In this document: positions 1-10,810 of the stretch, piece by piece
How positions within the stretch are numbered: position 1 is the stretch's first letter
Layout of the letters: each line of letters opens with the position of its first letter
NCBI GenBank assembly: GCA_029379385.1
Contig: CM055607.1
Coordinates: forward strand, 9,548,001-9,612,000
Source of the DNA: Quillaja saponaria
Taxonomy: Eukaryota > Streptophyta > Magnoliopsida > Fabales > Quillajaceae
Direction: 5' to 3'
DNA length: 64,000 bases
Position numbers and translations under genes: made by a program
Notes under the pieces: model-generated
The model's database searches: none
The model's input: only the letters and a program-made list of their open reading frames with translations
Told to the model about the DNA's origin: nothing

Positions 1-462
1 TTACCAAAAACTAAAGTGGCTACAATACCCAGAACTTATAGGTGAATGCTACTTTTGTATTTTAACGTGAGACAGGATCACTTTTTGTTCACCCTGCACA
101 GCACATTCCATGAAAGTCATATTTTCTTTTCTTGTGAATTGTGATGCAATGTATTGGTTTATGACACAACTTAGTCTTAAAAAAAATTAACGAGTTAAAG
201 ACTAAGATCTCCACCCGATGATGTTGTTTATAATCTTTCTTTCTTTCTTTTTTTTAATCTTTAGAAAACTTAGTCTTAGCAATCTAATTTGATAAATTTA
301 ATGATATCATTAATTAGTTAATGCAGCAAAAGAAAAAGTGAAAATCTACAATGATGTATTTAATATTTATAATAAAAAAATATCATAGATATTATTCATT
401 GTTGTTGTTTGGAATTCACTCAAACTCTTTTACAGAATCAAAGGTACTGCAATTTGGTGTAG

Positions 463-754
463 TTATGGACGTGGAGAACAAGGACCTGAAGGCGTTGGAG
501 GCTCTGGGCTATGATGAATAGGATCTCTTGATTCTCTTCTATGATCATGTTGTAGGCCAGAAGGATTGCCTAATTTCAATGGCCTTGAGACTTCACCTCT
601 ACACAAAAATGTTTGAGCAATTGAAGTAAATATTACTTGATTGTCTGGATATATATATATATATATACACGTACCTGTCTGAAATGGATGGAATAGAAAG
701 ACAAAGAAGCAAGCAGCACAAGCTTAAAACAAATCTTATTAACCTCATCATCAT
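463..754 (-). CDS. small secreted peptide precursor, copy 2 (unassigned family)
   Basis: Two exons, 754..675 and 598..463, separated by a 76-nt intron with a GTACGT donor and a TTTTTGTGTAG acceptor; together they encode 71 residues. Exon 1 is a clear signal peptide: three Met codons, basic residues (Arg, Arg), then a Leu/Cys-rich core ending near SIPSISD. Exon 2 encodes a hydrophilic Pro/His/Arg-rich tail with a DHRR block, and the last 14 residues before the stop are PEPPTPSGPCSPRP. A paralogue lies at 1627..1466 with the matching pattern P-x-P-P-[ST]-P-S-G near its C-terminus. The build (signal peptide, variable middle, conserved Pro/Gly/Ser C-terminus) is that of plant signalling-peptide precursors such as CLE, CEP and IDA, but I cannot place it in any of these. 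A TATAAA (reverse strand, 860..855) lies about 100 bp upstream of the ATG. Function is inferred only from architecture. Confidence 0.68.
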
Positions 755-771
755 CAATATATATCTCTCAT
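754..771 (-). promoter_or_regulatory. minimal uORF overlapping the peptide start codon
   Basis: A five-codon reading frame (ATG AGA GAT ATA TAT TGA) ends at the first ATG of the secreted peptide gene; its TGA shares the A of that ATG. If the transcript starts downstream of the TATAAA at 860..855, this uORF would lie in the leader and could tune translation by termination-reinitiation. The arrangement is seen directly; the role is inference. Confidence 0.3.
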
Positions 772-1465
772 TGTAATTGTGAACAAATTTGAGAGTAGGA
801 TTATAGATGAGGCAGCAATTGAGAAGTATTATTTAAAGCCACTAAAATTAGTTGTTTATATGGAAAAGTGTTTTGAGTTTTTTTTTAATTTTTTTTTTTT
901 CCTAAATTTTGCTTTCTTCTTTTGTCCACCTTGGATCTGTGCAACAAATTCCAGACCGAGTCAAGTCTTCCACTCTTCCTTCCCAGTGTTGCTGATCATG
1001 GGCGGTAACCAGGACCATTTCCATTTCCATACTTTTGAAAATTGAAATTATTAAGTTAAAATATGATAAAATAAAATCAAAATAGGGATTTTGTCATAGA
1101 TATTTGCTCCAGCGCCAAAAATGGGCTTGTGATTAGGGGCTCATCAAATTGGGCTTTAGTTCCTGCTAACATGTGCATGCTAATTAAGCCTATGTTGATA
1201 ATATCTTTTTTGCTATTTCAAAAACTCTTATGTTATATAATATAAGCCAAAATCCATGGCTATATTCTATGTTCTTTTGCAATCAAAAATTATATTGTAC
1301 AAACAATAATTTGAAACACAATGCAATCTCTTCTTATTACATGAATATATCAATCTTTAACTATTAATTATAATTATAAAAGAATAATATACATATATAA
1401 TTTATCTGGCACTCTGGATCACAACAAGCACTACATCTATGAAACTGAGCATATCAAATAAATTG
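755..1465. other. AT-rich spacer between the two peptide genes
   Basis: This holds the presumed promoter of peptide copy 2 (TATAAA on the minus strand at 860..855). An open frame of 88 codons on the plus strand has poly-Phe from a T-run, begins with GTG, and looks like chance. I saw no other gene here. Confidence 0.5.
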
Positions 1466-1627
1466 TCATGGGTGATGGCCATGATCACCACTGGGTGATG
1501 GAGGTGATGGTCTCCGGTGATCACCAACACGGCCAGGTGAATGAGGAAGCTCCCTGCACGGAACAAATTGGTTTGAAAGAAGAAGAAGAAGAGACAAGTA
1601 CAAGCATAAAAGAAACCATAATGCCAT
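1466..1627 (-). CDS. small secreted peptide precursor, copy 1 (unassigned family)
   Basis: A single-exon frame of 53 residues. It opens with a strongly hydrophobic signal sequence (Trp-Phe-Leu-Leu-Cys-Leu-Tyr, then a Leu run), followed by a short hydrophilic tail containing GDHRR and ending in PSPPSPSGDHGHHP directly before TGA. The ending shares P-x-P-P-[ST]-P-S-G with the paralogue at 754..463, and both have DHRR just upstream, so the two are probably a tandem duplicate pair. An in-frame TGA sits two codons upstream of the chosen ATG, which fixes the start. A (TA)n tract at about 1733-1756 could serve as TATA region about 110 bp upstream. The CCGTGCAG at the codons for VPCR resembles the acceptor of the intron in copy 2 and has the same phase, so this copy may have lost an intron or may use an upstream exon that I could not find. 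The tail resembles CEP (RP[ST]xPxxSxxxGH) and CLE endings only loosely. Confidence 0.6.
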   Translation of the reverse strand: MALWFLLCLYLSLLLLLSNQFVPCRELPHSPGRVGDHRRPSPPSPSGDHGHHP

Positions 1628-2307
1628 GGATCATCGATATCTTCTCTAGTTAGTACTTACTCTCAATATGTAAAATAACAAATACAAAGAAGAGAACAAA
1701 ATGAGAGAGGATGCAAGCCAAAAATAGGAATAATGTATATATATATATATATATAGTTCACTGTTTGCTAGCTTTAGATGCGTGAATATAATTTCTCCTC
1801 TCTCTCAATATATATATACACGTGTATAGCCCTACCTTCTTTGACCATGAAAAAGGCTATCTGTATTTTGCATAGGCAGCCGCATGAATGTCACTAATGG
1901 ACATTGTTATTTAAAGCCATAATTTCTGGTGACATTCCCAAAGCGTGATGAAAATAATTGCTCTCTGGAAATCAGTTTTGCTAATTTCTCCATTTCTTTT
2001 CTTGTACCTAAAGCTTTCACGGAATAGACATTTGTATCTCGATTAATTCATTTCTTTGTACACTATTATAACTGTAATTTTTGAATGGTCTGTCTCTGCA
2101 GCAATGTAAAAAATATTGAATTGAACAATAGCAAATTAACTGCCTCATAAGTCATAATTCTTTTCACAGTATTCATTTAATTTTAACGCTTATCCCTGTT
2201 CTTTACATCACAATTTCATACATATGCAGCATAACTATGTAACAGCACGGCATAAAGAAAGATTGAGCTCAATTATTTCTCAACAAATAAGAGAAATGAA
2301 TGCCCCA
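1628..2307. other. intergenic, presumed promoter of peptide copy 1
   Basis: AT-rich DNA with TA microsatellites at about 1735-1755 and 1810-1820 and an ACGTG core near 1820. I found no further coding signal. Confidence 0.45.
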
Positions 2308-2313
2308 TTTATT
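2308..2313 (-). terminator. poly(A) signal of PYD1
   Basis: AATAAA on the minus strand, 42 bp beyond the PYD1 stop codon, in the expected place for a near-upstream cleavage and polyadenylation element. Confidence 0.45.
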
Positions 2314-2354
2314 CATTAACATACAAGAGAGGAGTGTGGATGTGTTTGGATTGT

Positions 2355-5300
2355 TCAATTTGAAACCATGCTTTCAGTCTCTTTTACAAAGCCATCTCCT
2401 GTCCAATCTTTGTCAGACTCCAAGCCTTTCTTAATAGCCTTCCTCTGTCGAATTGCTTCCTGCTGCCTTCGTACTAAATCTGTATGCGTTGTGAAATACT
2501 GAAGAGAGGTCCTGGGAAATTAAATACCCAAATTAGAAAACGACTGTACAGAGTATATACCATAAAAAAAATCTCCTTTTATGTTTGCAGTGGCCATTTG
2601 AAAGCTATTGAGATCATGATCATACCCTCTGAAATCTTCTATTGATGAGAAATTATGCTGTTTCATGAAATCTTTAAGCTCTGCACAAAGTGTCTTCACA
2701 AGACCATACCCATGCATCATAACCCCAGTACAGACCTACAAACAGAAGTCAAGAAATCATGCGTTCACATTCACCAAATCAATATTTCAAGCCATAAAAA
2801 GTAGAATGTCAGAAAAAATATAAATAATTATTAGTGACATCAAAAACATTCATAACAGTTAGAGATGCACAAAACTTAGATGTTGGTTCAGTAACTTCAA
2901 TATGGAAGCAAGCACTGCATACCTAATGCACTAGTAATCATGGCAAACACTTGGAGTACAAGTTAGGAGACATAGTTTGTCTGAGGATTATAATTATTAA
3001 AGAAAAAGTACTATGGAAGTCAGTTTCTTGTCATACTCATACCTGAACAGTATTTGCTCCTAGAAGGATAAATTCAGCAGCGTCACCACCGGTCTCAACA
3101 CCACCTATAGCAGAAAGAGAGTAATCAGCATCACCAAACTCTGACTTCATCATTTTTGCAATGCTCATCACTTTCGCAAGTGCAATAGGATGAACTGCTT
3201 TGGCAGAATATCCCCCAGGAGTTGAATACCTGACAACAAAATCTAAGCAAAATGAGATTTCATAAGATGAATGACAAAGTAACACAAAACCATCAGTTTT
3301 CTCAATCTGATATTACAAACCCCTCAACACAAGGCTCGGGATGTAAAGTGTTGAGATTGATCCCCATCACACTCATGATTGTGTTAATGGCAGCTACTCC
3401 CTCGCAACCTGATCTCAGAGAAACCCTTGCTGCCTTCATAGAGAAATTGATGTCACTTAAGGTATATGGCGAAAAAATGCTCTAAATTGGAGAGTATTGC
3501 CCATCTTCTAACATGCATGAACGTGTGACATTATATTAATTATTATGACAAAAGCTTTATTTGATATTAGACTATAGTGCTTGAGCTGTTAAGAAAATAA
3601 GATGAATGCATTCCTTCATGATATCACTCAGCCACCTCACAGGATTAATACAATATAGTACTCTTAAGAGAGGGTCGTTTGAAAAACATTTTTCCCAATT
3701 CTTATGTTTGAATGTACATGAACAAATATCATTACATAAATCATAAAAATTTGAATAACACAAATTAGTTTGTTGATGCGCATGTTGCAATACAATATAT
3801 GGCGAGGCAGAGTTAAGTTGTCTTCATCCGACAGGCCAAAGTTCCCCGAGTCCAAACATAGTTGTCCTCAGATCACTGATGCAATTGAAATAAATGAAAA
3901 AATATATATTGCAAATTTAGGCCTAATTGATTGCATCAACGAAAATGAATCATCAATCAAGCTTACATATATGCGAAATGACCAAGAGAACTATAAAAAC
4001 TAACTTGCTTGCATAGTCACCCATAAATTTTTCAAGTGAGGTTGCTTAGGTATGCTTCTTGAATACATGGTATAGTAACTTGCTTGCATATGCAAATACA
4101 TTACTGTTTAAGGATGTAACGGACGAGATCGAAAGCTAACCTCTGAAATATCGGTGATGTTAGGGGTCATCTTACCCCAAACGGGGACTGTAGCTTTTGA
4201 ATTTATCCATCCACAAACTTCTTCCAAAAGGGCACAATTTTGACCAACAGCGGCACCCATTTTGCGTTCAGGCATACCATGAGGACATGAGAAATTTACT
4301 TCAATTGCATCCTGTAAGAATGTCCAAATGTCAGATGATATATGTTTCTACATGAAAGATGGAGTAGTTTTTGCAAAAGTTCAGGTAGGTGACTAGAGAT
4401 TACCACTCCAGTTTGCTCAACTCGATCAATAAGCTCTTCCCATGCAGCTTTGTTATACTCCTCCATAACTGAAGCGATGAGAATTCTATCTGGATATTCT
4501 TCTTTCAATTGCTTGAACTCCTTCAACATAGTTTCAAGAGGCCGATCACTTATAAGTTCTATGTTCTCCCACCCAATAATTTGTCCTTTAGGGGACCCAT
4601 TCGCAGCCACTCGTAACCGAGCATATCGAGGAGTTACATTTATAACTTTTGCTGCATCAAGTGACACCTACCAAGAACATAATTCAGATCCAAGATAAAC
4701 TTTCAACAGGGGAACAGTTACATTAACAGCATGTGGATCAAGAAAATATTGCTCCCACAGAAAGTAAAGATTAGACATCTCAAAAACAGGAAATTATTGA
4801 AAATGTTAACCAAAGGGGAACACTTCGTGAAAACAAAGGAAAGCTGTAGTGTGCTACACAAAGATATTCAACAACAACTAGAGTTCTAGCGATCATACTT
4901 ACGTGCAACTCCTAGTATGCTGCAAAAAGAAGGTGCTATTGCAGGTGAGTGCAAACTCTAAATAGCAAAAGAGTAAGCAGAACAACAAAAATGAGAGGGA
5001 ACAAGGTTAACATTTAGCATTCGTACCACAGACAACAAGAGCTTAACCAATCATATAATTGGACATCTTTATATGAAGTAGTTTTTTTTTTTTTTTTTTT
5101 TTTCTTTAGAATGATATTAGTACTTTCTGTTACTGTCATCAGTTTTTTCTTTTTCTTGTGTGGCTAATAGTAGTTATCATTTTTTAGCTGCATATCTCTC
5201 ACAATTTTCTTAGATTACTTTCCAAGTGATTACATCAATTTAACTTTAGCTCCCAGAAAAAGAAATATATACGTTCATATTCCTTCAGATGGATTGCCTA

Positions 5301-6735
5301 GTTAGATCAATCATCCTTCACTAGGGAATGCCCAAAAAGGCATTTCTCACAGAGATACAAAGGAGAATAAACAGGGTAAATAGATTTGTAAAACAAATAA
5401 CTGGCCCGGTAACCAAACAAATTAATCAGAGAGTTTTCAGAAACAGCTGTTCAACAGTTATGAAGAGGATACTCTCCTAATTTTTTCCCCAAATTACTTT
5501 CCAAATAACAATAATCACGTTAACCTTTAACTTACAATGAAGAAGAAAAAAAATCTTTCAGACGAATTGAGATTAAATCACTCTTCATGAAAGCAATTCT
5601 CAACAAAAAAGGGAAAAACACACACACACACATCACCCACAAATTTTAAGAAGTAAAACAGAGAAACAGTTTGGAAGAAATCTCTATCTGCTACCAAGAT
5701 TTATAGAACTAGTGCATGTAAATGAATTGAAGTCGCCGCAGAAGAAAGAGGGAGCCAGTTGGCAATTCACTCTTTCTCAATTACTAAGCCCAAAATGATA
5801 CTTAACTGATAGAAACAGACAAACCAGCATATTCTTCAATTACCAAGGAGTATTGATTTTTCTGCACTTAACTCATAGTCCTCCTTTCCTTTACGTTTTC
5901 TCCTCTAAATATAATTTCTTTTCAAATAAAAAGAAAATCAACACACAGTAAAAGATTTAGCATTTGTTATAAAGGCCCAATAAATTGTCAAGAATGTACA
6001 TTGCTGTGATTAGTATTAACCTAATGTTTCGTTTTATGAAACAAGTACAGTATACATTTAAGCTTCACAACCTCAGACTATCTTTCCAATAGCCACCTGA
6101 CCACTAATGTTATTGACTGATCTAGTCAGATCCCCTTTAAGGCTCCTACACCACCCAAGGAATAACCTTTCATTCTGATATACTATTAACAAGTACAAAG
6201 GACTTTGCAGATCTGACACCAACTTTTCCCTAGCAAGCTTCAGATATCTACCATTTAGACAATTTGACAAACTTCATTGGCTGACATTATCTTAGTCATT
6301 TGTAGACAGGTAGTGTGTTTCCAAACTTAACAAATCAAATTCAATAACTGTTCTAATTTTCTTCTTAGGCAGAAATGATTACTCAAAGTCAAGGAAGCTC
6401 TTCTTTAAAAATAAATGGTCAAGGAAGCTGAAGCTGAAGCCGAACAGAGTACTATAAAAGCTTACAGTTTTGGCGATCACAGCCCCCCAGCCTTCATCAA
6501 AGGCCCTCTTCATTACCGTGTAATTGGTCCCTGGTGGACCCGACCCAATTACAAATGGATTGGGCATGTGCAAGCCATTAACAGTAACACTAAGATCAGG
6601 CTCTCCCTGATTCTCAGAAGCAAAAACCTTGAACCCAACTCTGTTTGGACGTGCCAAACTCGTCCGATGACGATTCAAGGCAACCCCAGTAAAGGAATTC
6701 CTTCCTCTGATTTGAGTCAAGCTGAAAGAGGCCAT
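2355..6735 (-). CDS. PYD1: dihydropyrimidine dehydrogenase (NADP+), chloroplastic
   Basis: It catalyses the first, reductive step of uracil and thymine catabolism in plastids, giving dihydrouracil or dihydrothymine. Seven exons: 6735..6466, 4667..4404, 4311..4141, 3433..3321, 3229..3043, 2735..2626, 2511..2355. All junctions are GT-AG and the phases add to 423 codons plus stop, close to the roughly 426 residues remembered for Arabidopsis PYD1 (At3g17810). Residues 1-45 are Ser/Arg-rich and acid-poor, as in a transit peptide. Then come the dihydroorotate dehydrogenase-like FMN barrel features: GSGPPGTNY, VIAKTVSLDA, and NFSCPHGMPERKMGAAVG, whose Cys is the likely catalytic acid. It ends DWTGDGFVKETESMVSN. 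Unlike the animal enzyme it lacks the N-terminal FeS/FAD and C-terminal ferredoxin parts, as normal for plants. The first intron is 1.8 kb. The start at MASFS is chosen because the frame upstream of it is not conserved-looking. Confidence 0.95.
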
Positions 6736-7070
6736 TTTTTGTTTTAAAAAAATAAAAATCAGCTTCTGCAAATCTGTAAGTGAATAAGAAAGAAGAAGAA
6801 TGAGATTGAATCTGAGTTATATTAATATTCTAGAGCAAGAGAACGTGGACTTAGAGGAACCTTTTGCGTCTTTTTGGTTTTGGTTAAATGAAAACAGATA
6901 AGGTCTGAATAGTTTCTGACTAGAACTCTACAACTCTAAGAAGGGAAAACGGATCCAGTGGAGAGGCTGACGCTGGAGAGGACCAAAACGGCGTCGCCTC
7001 TCCTTAGAAAAAAAAATAATAATTACAACGCATGCCCAGATTCATTATGCCCAAACGACGCCGTCCTCCT

Positions 7071-7189
7071 ATCCTTTCATTCTTCTTCCCTGCGATCTTT
7101 GATCCCTTTTCGACTTCAACTGAAGATGGTTTCCCATCCTTTCATTCTTCTTCCCTGTGAGCTTTGATCCCTTTTCGACTTCGACTAAG
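7071..7189. repeat. 65-bp tandem duplication in left TIR
   Basis: ATCCTTTCATTCTTCTTCCC starts at 7071 and again at 7136, each followed by a near-identical stretch ending CTTTTCGACTTC. The right arm matches the junction of the second unit but has a single copy, so the duplication arose in the left arm after the TIRs formed. Confidence 0.75.
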
Positions 7190-7270
7190 TTTTGCATTAT
7201 AATCCTAGTTGATCTTCTCCTACATTCTCAACCAATTTCTTCCTCTCTCAGTCTCTGTAACTGATTGAAG

Positions 7271-7454
7271 ATGGTAAAACACTGTTCTCCCAAAATTTCT
7301 TTTTCTCGTGCACTTCAATTTTGTCTAATTTGATCCATTTTTTCTTTTTAACGTTATGCTTGAAAATGTGCTTTAGATTTTCTTGGCTTGTTTGCTGCCG
7401 TTATTTCTTGTCCCCATCGTCAATGTCCTGCCTCTTTTGTTTGATTATATTATG
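7271..7454 (+). pseudogene. captured gene fragment inside the TIR element
   Basis: An ATG at 7271-7273 is followed immediately by GTAAAA. After a 103-bp intron-like stretch ending TGCTTTAG, the exon 7377..7454 encodes 26 codons in phase, including LACLLPLFLVPIVNVLPLLF, a hydrophobic Pro-rich segment, and then ends at a consensus GTAAGT donor. The pieces look like the first two exons of a small plant membrane protein whose ...FLVPIVN.LPLLFD.IM signature I recall from uncharacterised plant genes, cut off at the second donor. This pattern (UTR-like leader, start, intron, exon, no continuation) is what Pack-MULE capture leaves. The homology is from memory and needs a search. Confidence 0.45.
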
Positions 7455-9546
7455 GTAAGTAGACCATGCCTATTCAAAATCCTATTTTTCCATCTGGGTC
7501 TGTTTGTTTGATGTACCAATTCAGATATTCACTGAATCAGTAATTTATGAGGTCAGTTTTGCTTTTAGTTTAACTGAATTTTGTTAAAATTGCTTTTAGT
7601 AATTTATGAGGTCAATTTTGCTTTTCGTTGGGAATGTAGGGAGAAGATCAACTAGGATTATAATGTAGAACATCCATGTGAATTGCAGAACTTAACTAGG
7701 ATAATAATGCAGAACATCTAAGCTCGCAGGGAAGAAGAATGAAAGGATGGGAAACGGTCTTCAAAGGACGGCGTCGTTTGGGCATAATGAATCTGGGCAT
7801 GCGTTGCAATTTTATTATTATTTTTTTTTGTTAAGGAGTGGCGACGCCGTTTTGGTCCTCTCCAGGGACCTCTTCAGCGTCGGCCTCTCTACTGGATCCG
7901 TTTTCTAGAAGGGTAACGGGGAGAGAGAGGAGTTGACAAATATTTTATTTTTAATTAAATATAGTTTTCTAATCTTTACCAAGCAATAAATACAATTTTT
8001 AATATTTAAAACATATAAAACAAAGAGTTATGGAATGCTCAAACCATATTTATTAAATTTTTTATAAATAAAAAATTTGTAATATTTATTATGATAATTG
8101 ATCATAATTTTAGTATTATTTATAACATAGATTATTACTTGTAAAAAATTTCAATGACTATATTTATTATAACTTAACAAGTGTTATTTGGACACTCGTT
8201 ATAAAAACCTGTTTTCTAATATATATCTTAATTATACTTGATTAGTTGTAATAAATATAATTTTTTTAAAATAACAATTTATACATTTAGTAACAATGCA
8301 TTTATGATTAATTACTATAATAAATTACATAAATTTATTAATTATATAGCAACTCCTTAACTTGTTAATAAAAAATTTCTAACTATTTATGATTTATGAA
8401 TGTCAAATATCACTTACAAATGGATAGAGTTCAGTCATTTGAAAAAGAAAAAAAAATCAGAAATATGCATATTTTTTATACCTATGTCAAAATGATATGT
8501 ATTGGACTGTGGATACTGTGACAAAACAAACTCTCAGAAATTCTTATTTTAGTGAGGCATGGTCAAGTTTGGTAAAATAACTCATTTTTAAGCTTTAAGG
8601 AGTTTGATTTTTTTTATTTAATTTTTCTTAATCAATAAGAAATATATATATTTTTGGCAAAATAAAATGTTAGAAATTGAAGAATATAACTAGTATCTAT
8701 AATAAATATTATAAAACTTTTATATTTATCATTTTTTAAAAATATTTTAAAAGTGTTCCTTAAAAAATTTAAATGTAACTACTAGTATCTCTTGGAAATG
8801 AGGAAATTCTGTGGACAGTGATAAGCAGCAGCTGGATTTGTGTTTTGCTAATTGGATAGGACTTGTAGAGTTGTAGTCGCTGATTTTCTATGAATACAAA
8901 CAACAAAGGCAGCTTCTTCCTGTGGCAATGAGACACTTGCATTTAATTACCTCAAAAGCTTTCTTCCTTTTAGCTAGTAACTTGCTCAAAAATAGTATGT
9001 TTTGCCTTAGGTATCTTTCTTTCTTTTCTTCTTTTTTTTTATATTTATTTTTTATTCATACACCTCTTGCTGGGTGTGTGATAACTTTAAACATTCCTAT
9101 TTTCTGACAATATGAGTGTTCTCGATAGTCTGGCCCAAAAAATTATACTAGTAGCTTCAGAAATCAATAATCATCAAAAATTTAGTTCAAATAATTTATA
9201 CTCATCTTTTCTATTTTAATGTTGAATTCGAGCACTCTTAATATAAAAAAATACAAATACAAAAAGTTAATGATAAAAAAATAAAAATAAAAATTATTCC
9301 CCGTTAGTTAGACATTAATTTATGGTAAACTTGAGAAATGAACATAAAGATTTAGAGTTTAAATTAATAAACAAAATATTATTCCTCGACCTCTCTTTTT
9401 GTAGTTCAAGACTTTGTAACTAAAATAAAATTATTTGGGCAACGACAAATAAATAAGAAGGCTCGAAATAATAGTAATATTTTTGTGGATTCATAATTTG
9501 ATTTTCCAAAAGCACAACTTAAAAGAAAAAATAAAAATTTGAAAGT

Positions 9547-9642
9547 AAGAAAATGAAAATAGTTTAAATGATAGACAGTAACTCAACAATAACTAAGAAA
9601 ATAAAAATAGTTTAAATGATTGATAGTAACTCAACGATAATG
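9547..9642. repeat. two-copy 48-bp tandem repeat
   Basis: AAGAAAATGAAAATAGTTTA at 9547 recurs at 9595 with one change near its start, and both units continue through agtaactcaac[ag]ataa. Nothing suggests a function. Confidence 0.7.
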
Positions 9643-9739
9643 CATTAATTGTATTACATCAGGCATGAAGAGTCACCACAAACTTGTCACTAACTTGTTT
9701 GTAATTATGTATTGTGAGTGGCTGAGTGGTGGGGCTGGT

Positions 9740-9768
9740 GGGCATGGCCTGATGCTTGGCCATTGCCC
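9740..9768. other. GC-rich hairpin in AT-rich desert
   Basis: GGGCATGGCC and GGCCATTGCCC are complementary apart from a one-base bulge, with an 8-base loop. It stands out against very AT-rich surroundings. It is too short for a plant miRNA precursor foldback and has no poly-U terminator context. Confidence 0.35.
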
Positions 9769-10711
9769 CAAGTAATTAAAGTTTGAGGTTCATGCATGCA
9801 TCCAATACTCCTCACAGATTTTGATTTAGACATCTTCGCCTTTTTCTCTCAATTCATGTCTCATGCCTGTCTATATATGTTTAGAAGCTGTCCAGAAACA
9901 TCCTTTTTTTTCTTTTTCTTTTTTAATTTTGGTGAAGAAACATCCTTTTTTATATATGCTTTAAAACACTCTGTTAAGTACAATAAACATAATCTTTAAA
10001 ATAATAAATTAAACTATTAAAATAGGTATTATAAATAATCTACGTTAACGAATATATAATGACACTCCATAAAAAATCTTATAAATATATAATAATACTG
10101 TTACTATTGTATATGCATTTTTAGCTAAAAATACAATTAACCAAAATGAAAAAATAAAAACAAGTTGCTATGCACGCACCAAACTGCTTAATTCGTGTCC
10201 TCGAATATTACAAAAAACAAAAAAAAACGTGGACCATGCTTTTTTCCTTTCTAATTTAGCATTTTGTTTGTTTTGAAAATTTGAATTTTTTAGTTGAGGA
10301 ATCAATAAAGTTAGTACACACAGTCATAAAGATATGTTCCACCTCATTGGTTTTTTAAATTTTAATTATTTTATAAAAAATGATGAGAAATAAAATTTTT
10401 AGTCCAAAGAACCTATGATGGGATAAAAAATATTAAAGGAGACTAGCTACCTCATCAATTGGATTTTCTCTTCTTCTTCTTCTTTTTTTTTCCAAATAGT
10501 ATTAGATTAAAATTTAAATTTGGAAACTCACACATGGAAAATGGAATCACAAGCCTTCTTACAGATATTATTATCACTTGGACTATGGCCAGTCGCATGC
10601 TTCGAGTTTCCAAAATTGAAATTTCTTTTGTTTTTTTTCTTGGAGTTTGCAATTTTATTTTCAATATTTTACAATTGAAAAATATTAATTTTTTTATTCA
10701 TTAAAATATAA

Positions 10712-10810
10712 AAGAAAAAAATATTTTAGCATGTGAGTAAAAATTCCCACATGCTTGAGAAACAACAGGTGAAGAATTTTCTCCAAAGAAAAATATTTTA
10801 GCATGTGCAA
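10712..10810. repeat. spaced direct repeat
   Basis: AAATATTTTAGCATGTG occurs near 10718 and again near 10792, about 75 bp apart, with the complement CCACATGCT between them. It is possibly the edge of an old insertion; no target duplication was identified. Confidence 0.4.

Larger units (their letters stand above)
6936..7913. mobile_element. long-TIR non-autonomous transposon, Pack-MULE-like
   Basis: A 959-bp unit (6946..7904) is bounded by long inverted repeats: the left arm runs from AAAACGGATCCAGT to about 7163, the right arm is its complement from about 7722 to 7904. Flanks read ctaagaaggg (6936-6945) and ctagaaggg (7905-7913), a 9-bp target duplication with one extra base on the left. Long TIRs plus a 9-bp duplication are typical of Mutator-like elements. 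The left arm contains a two-copy 65-bp tandem repeat (units starting 7071 and 7136) absent from the right arm. Between the arms lie gene-like exon fragments (separate entry). No transposase frame is present. The element begins 211 bp upstream of the PYD1 start codon, so it may sit in or abut that promoter. Confidence 0.7.

Noticed and set aside
6415..6747. 110-codon plus-strand frame over PYD1 exon 1
   Set aside because: It is the antisense of the conserved PYD1 first exon, and the minus strand has clear family sequence and splice sites.
9740..9768. miRNA precursor
   Set aside because: The stem is only about 10 bp, too short for a plant miRNA foldback.
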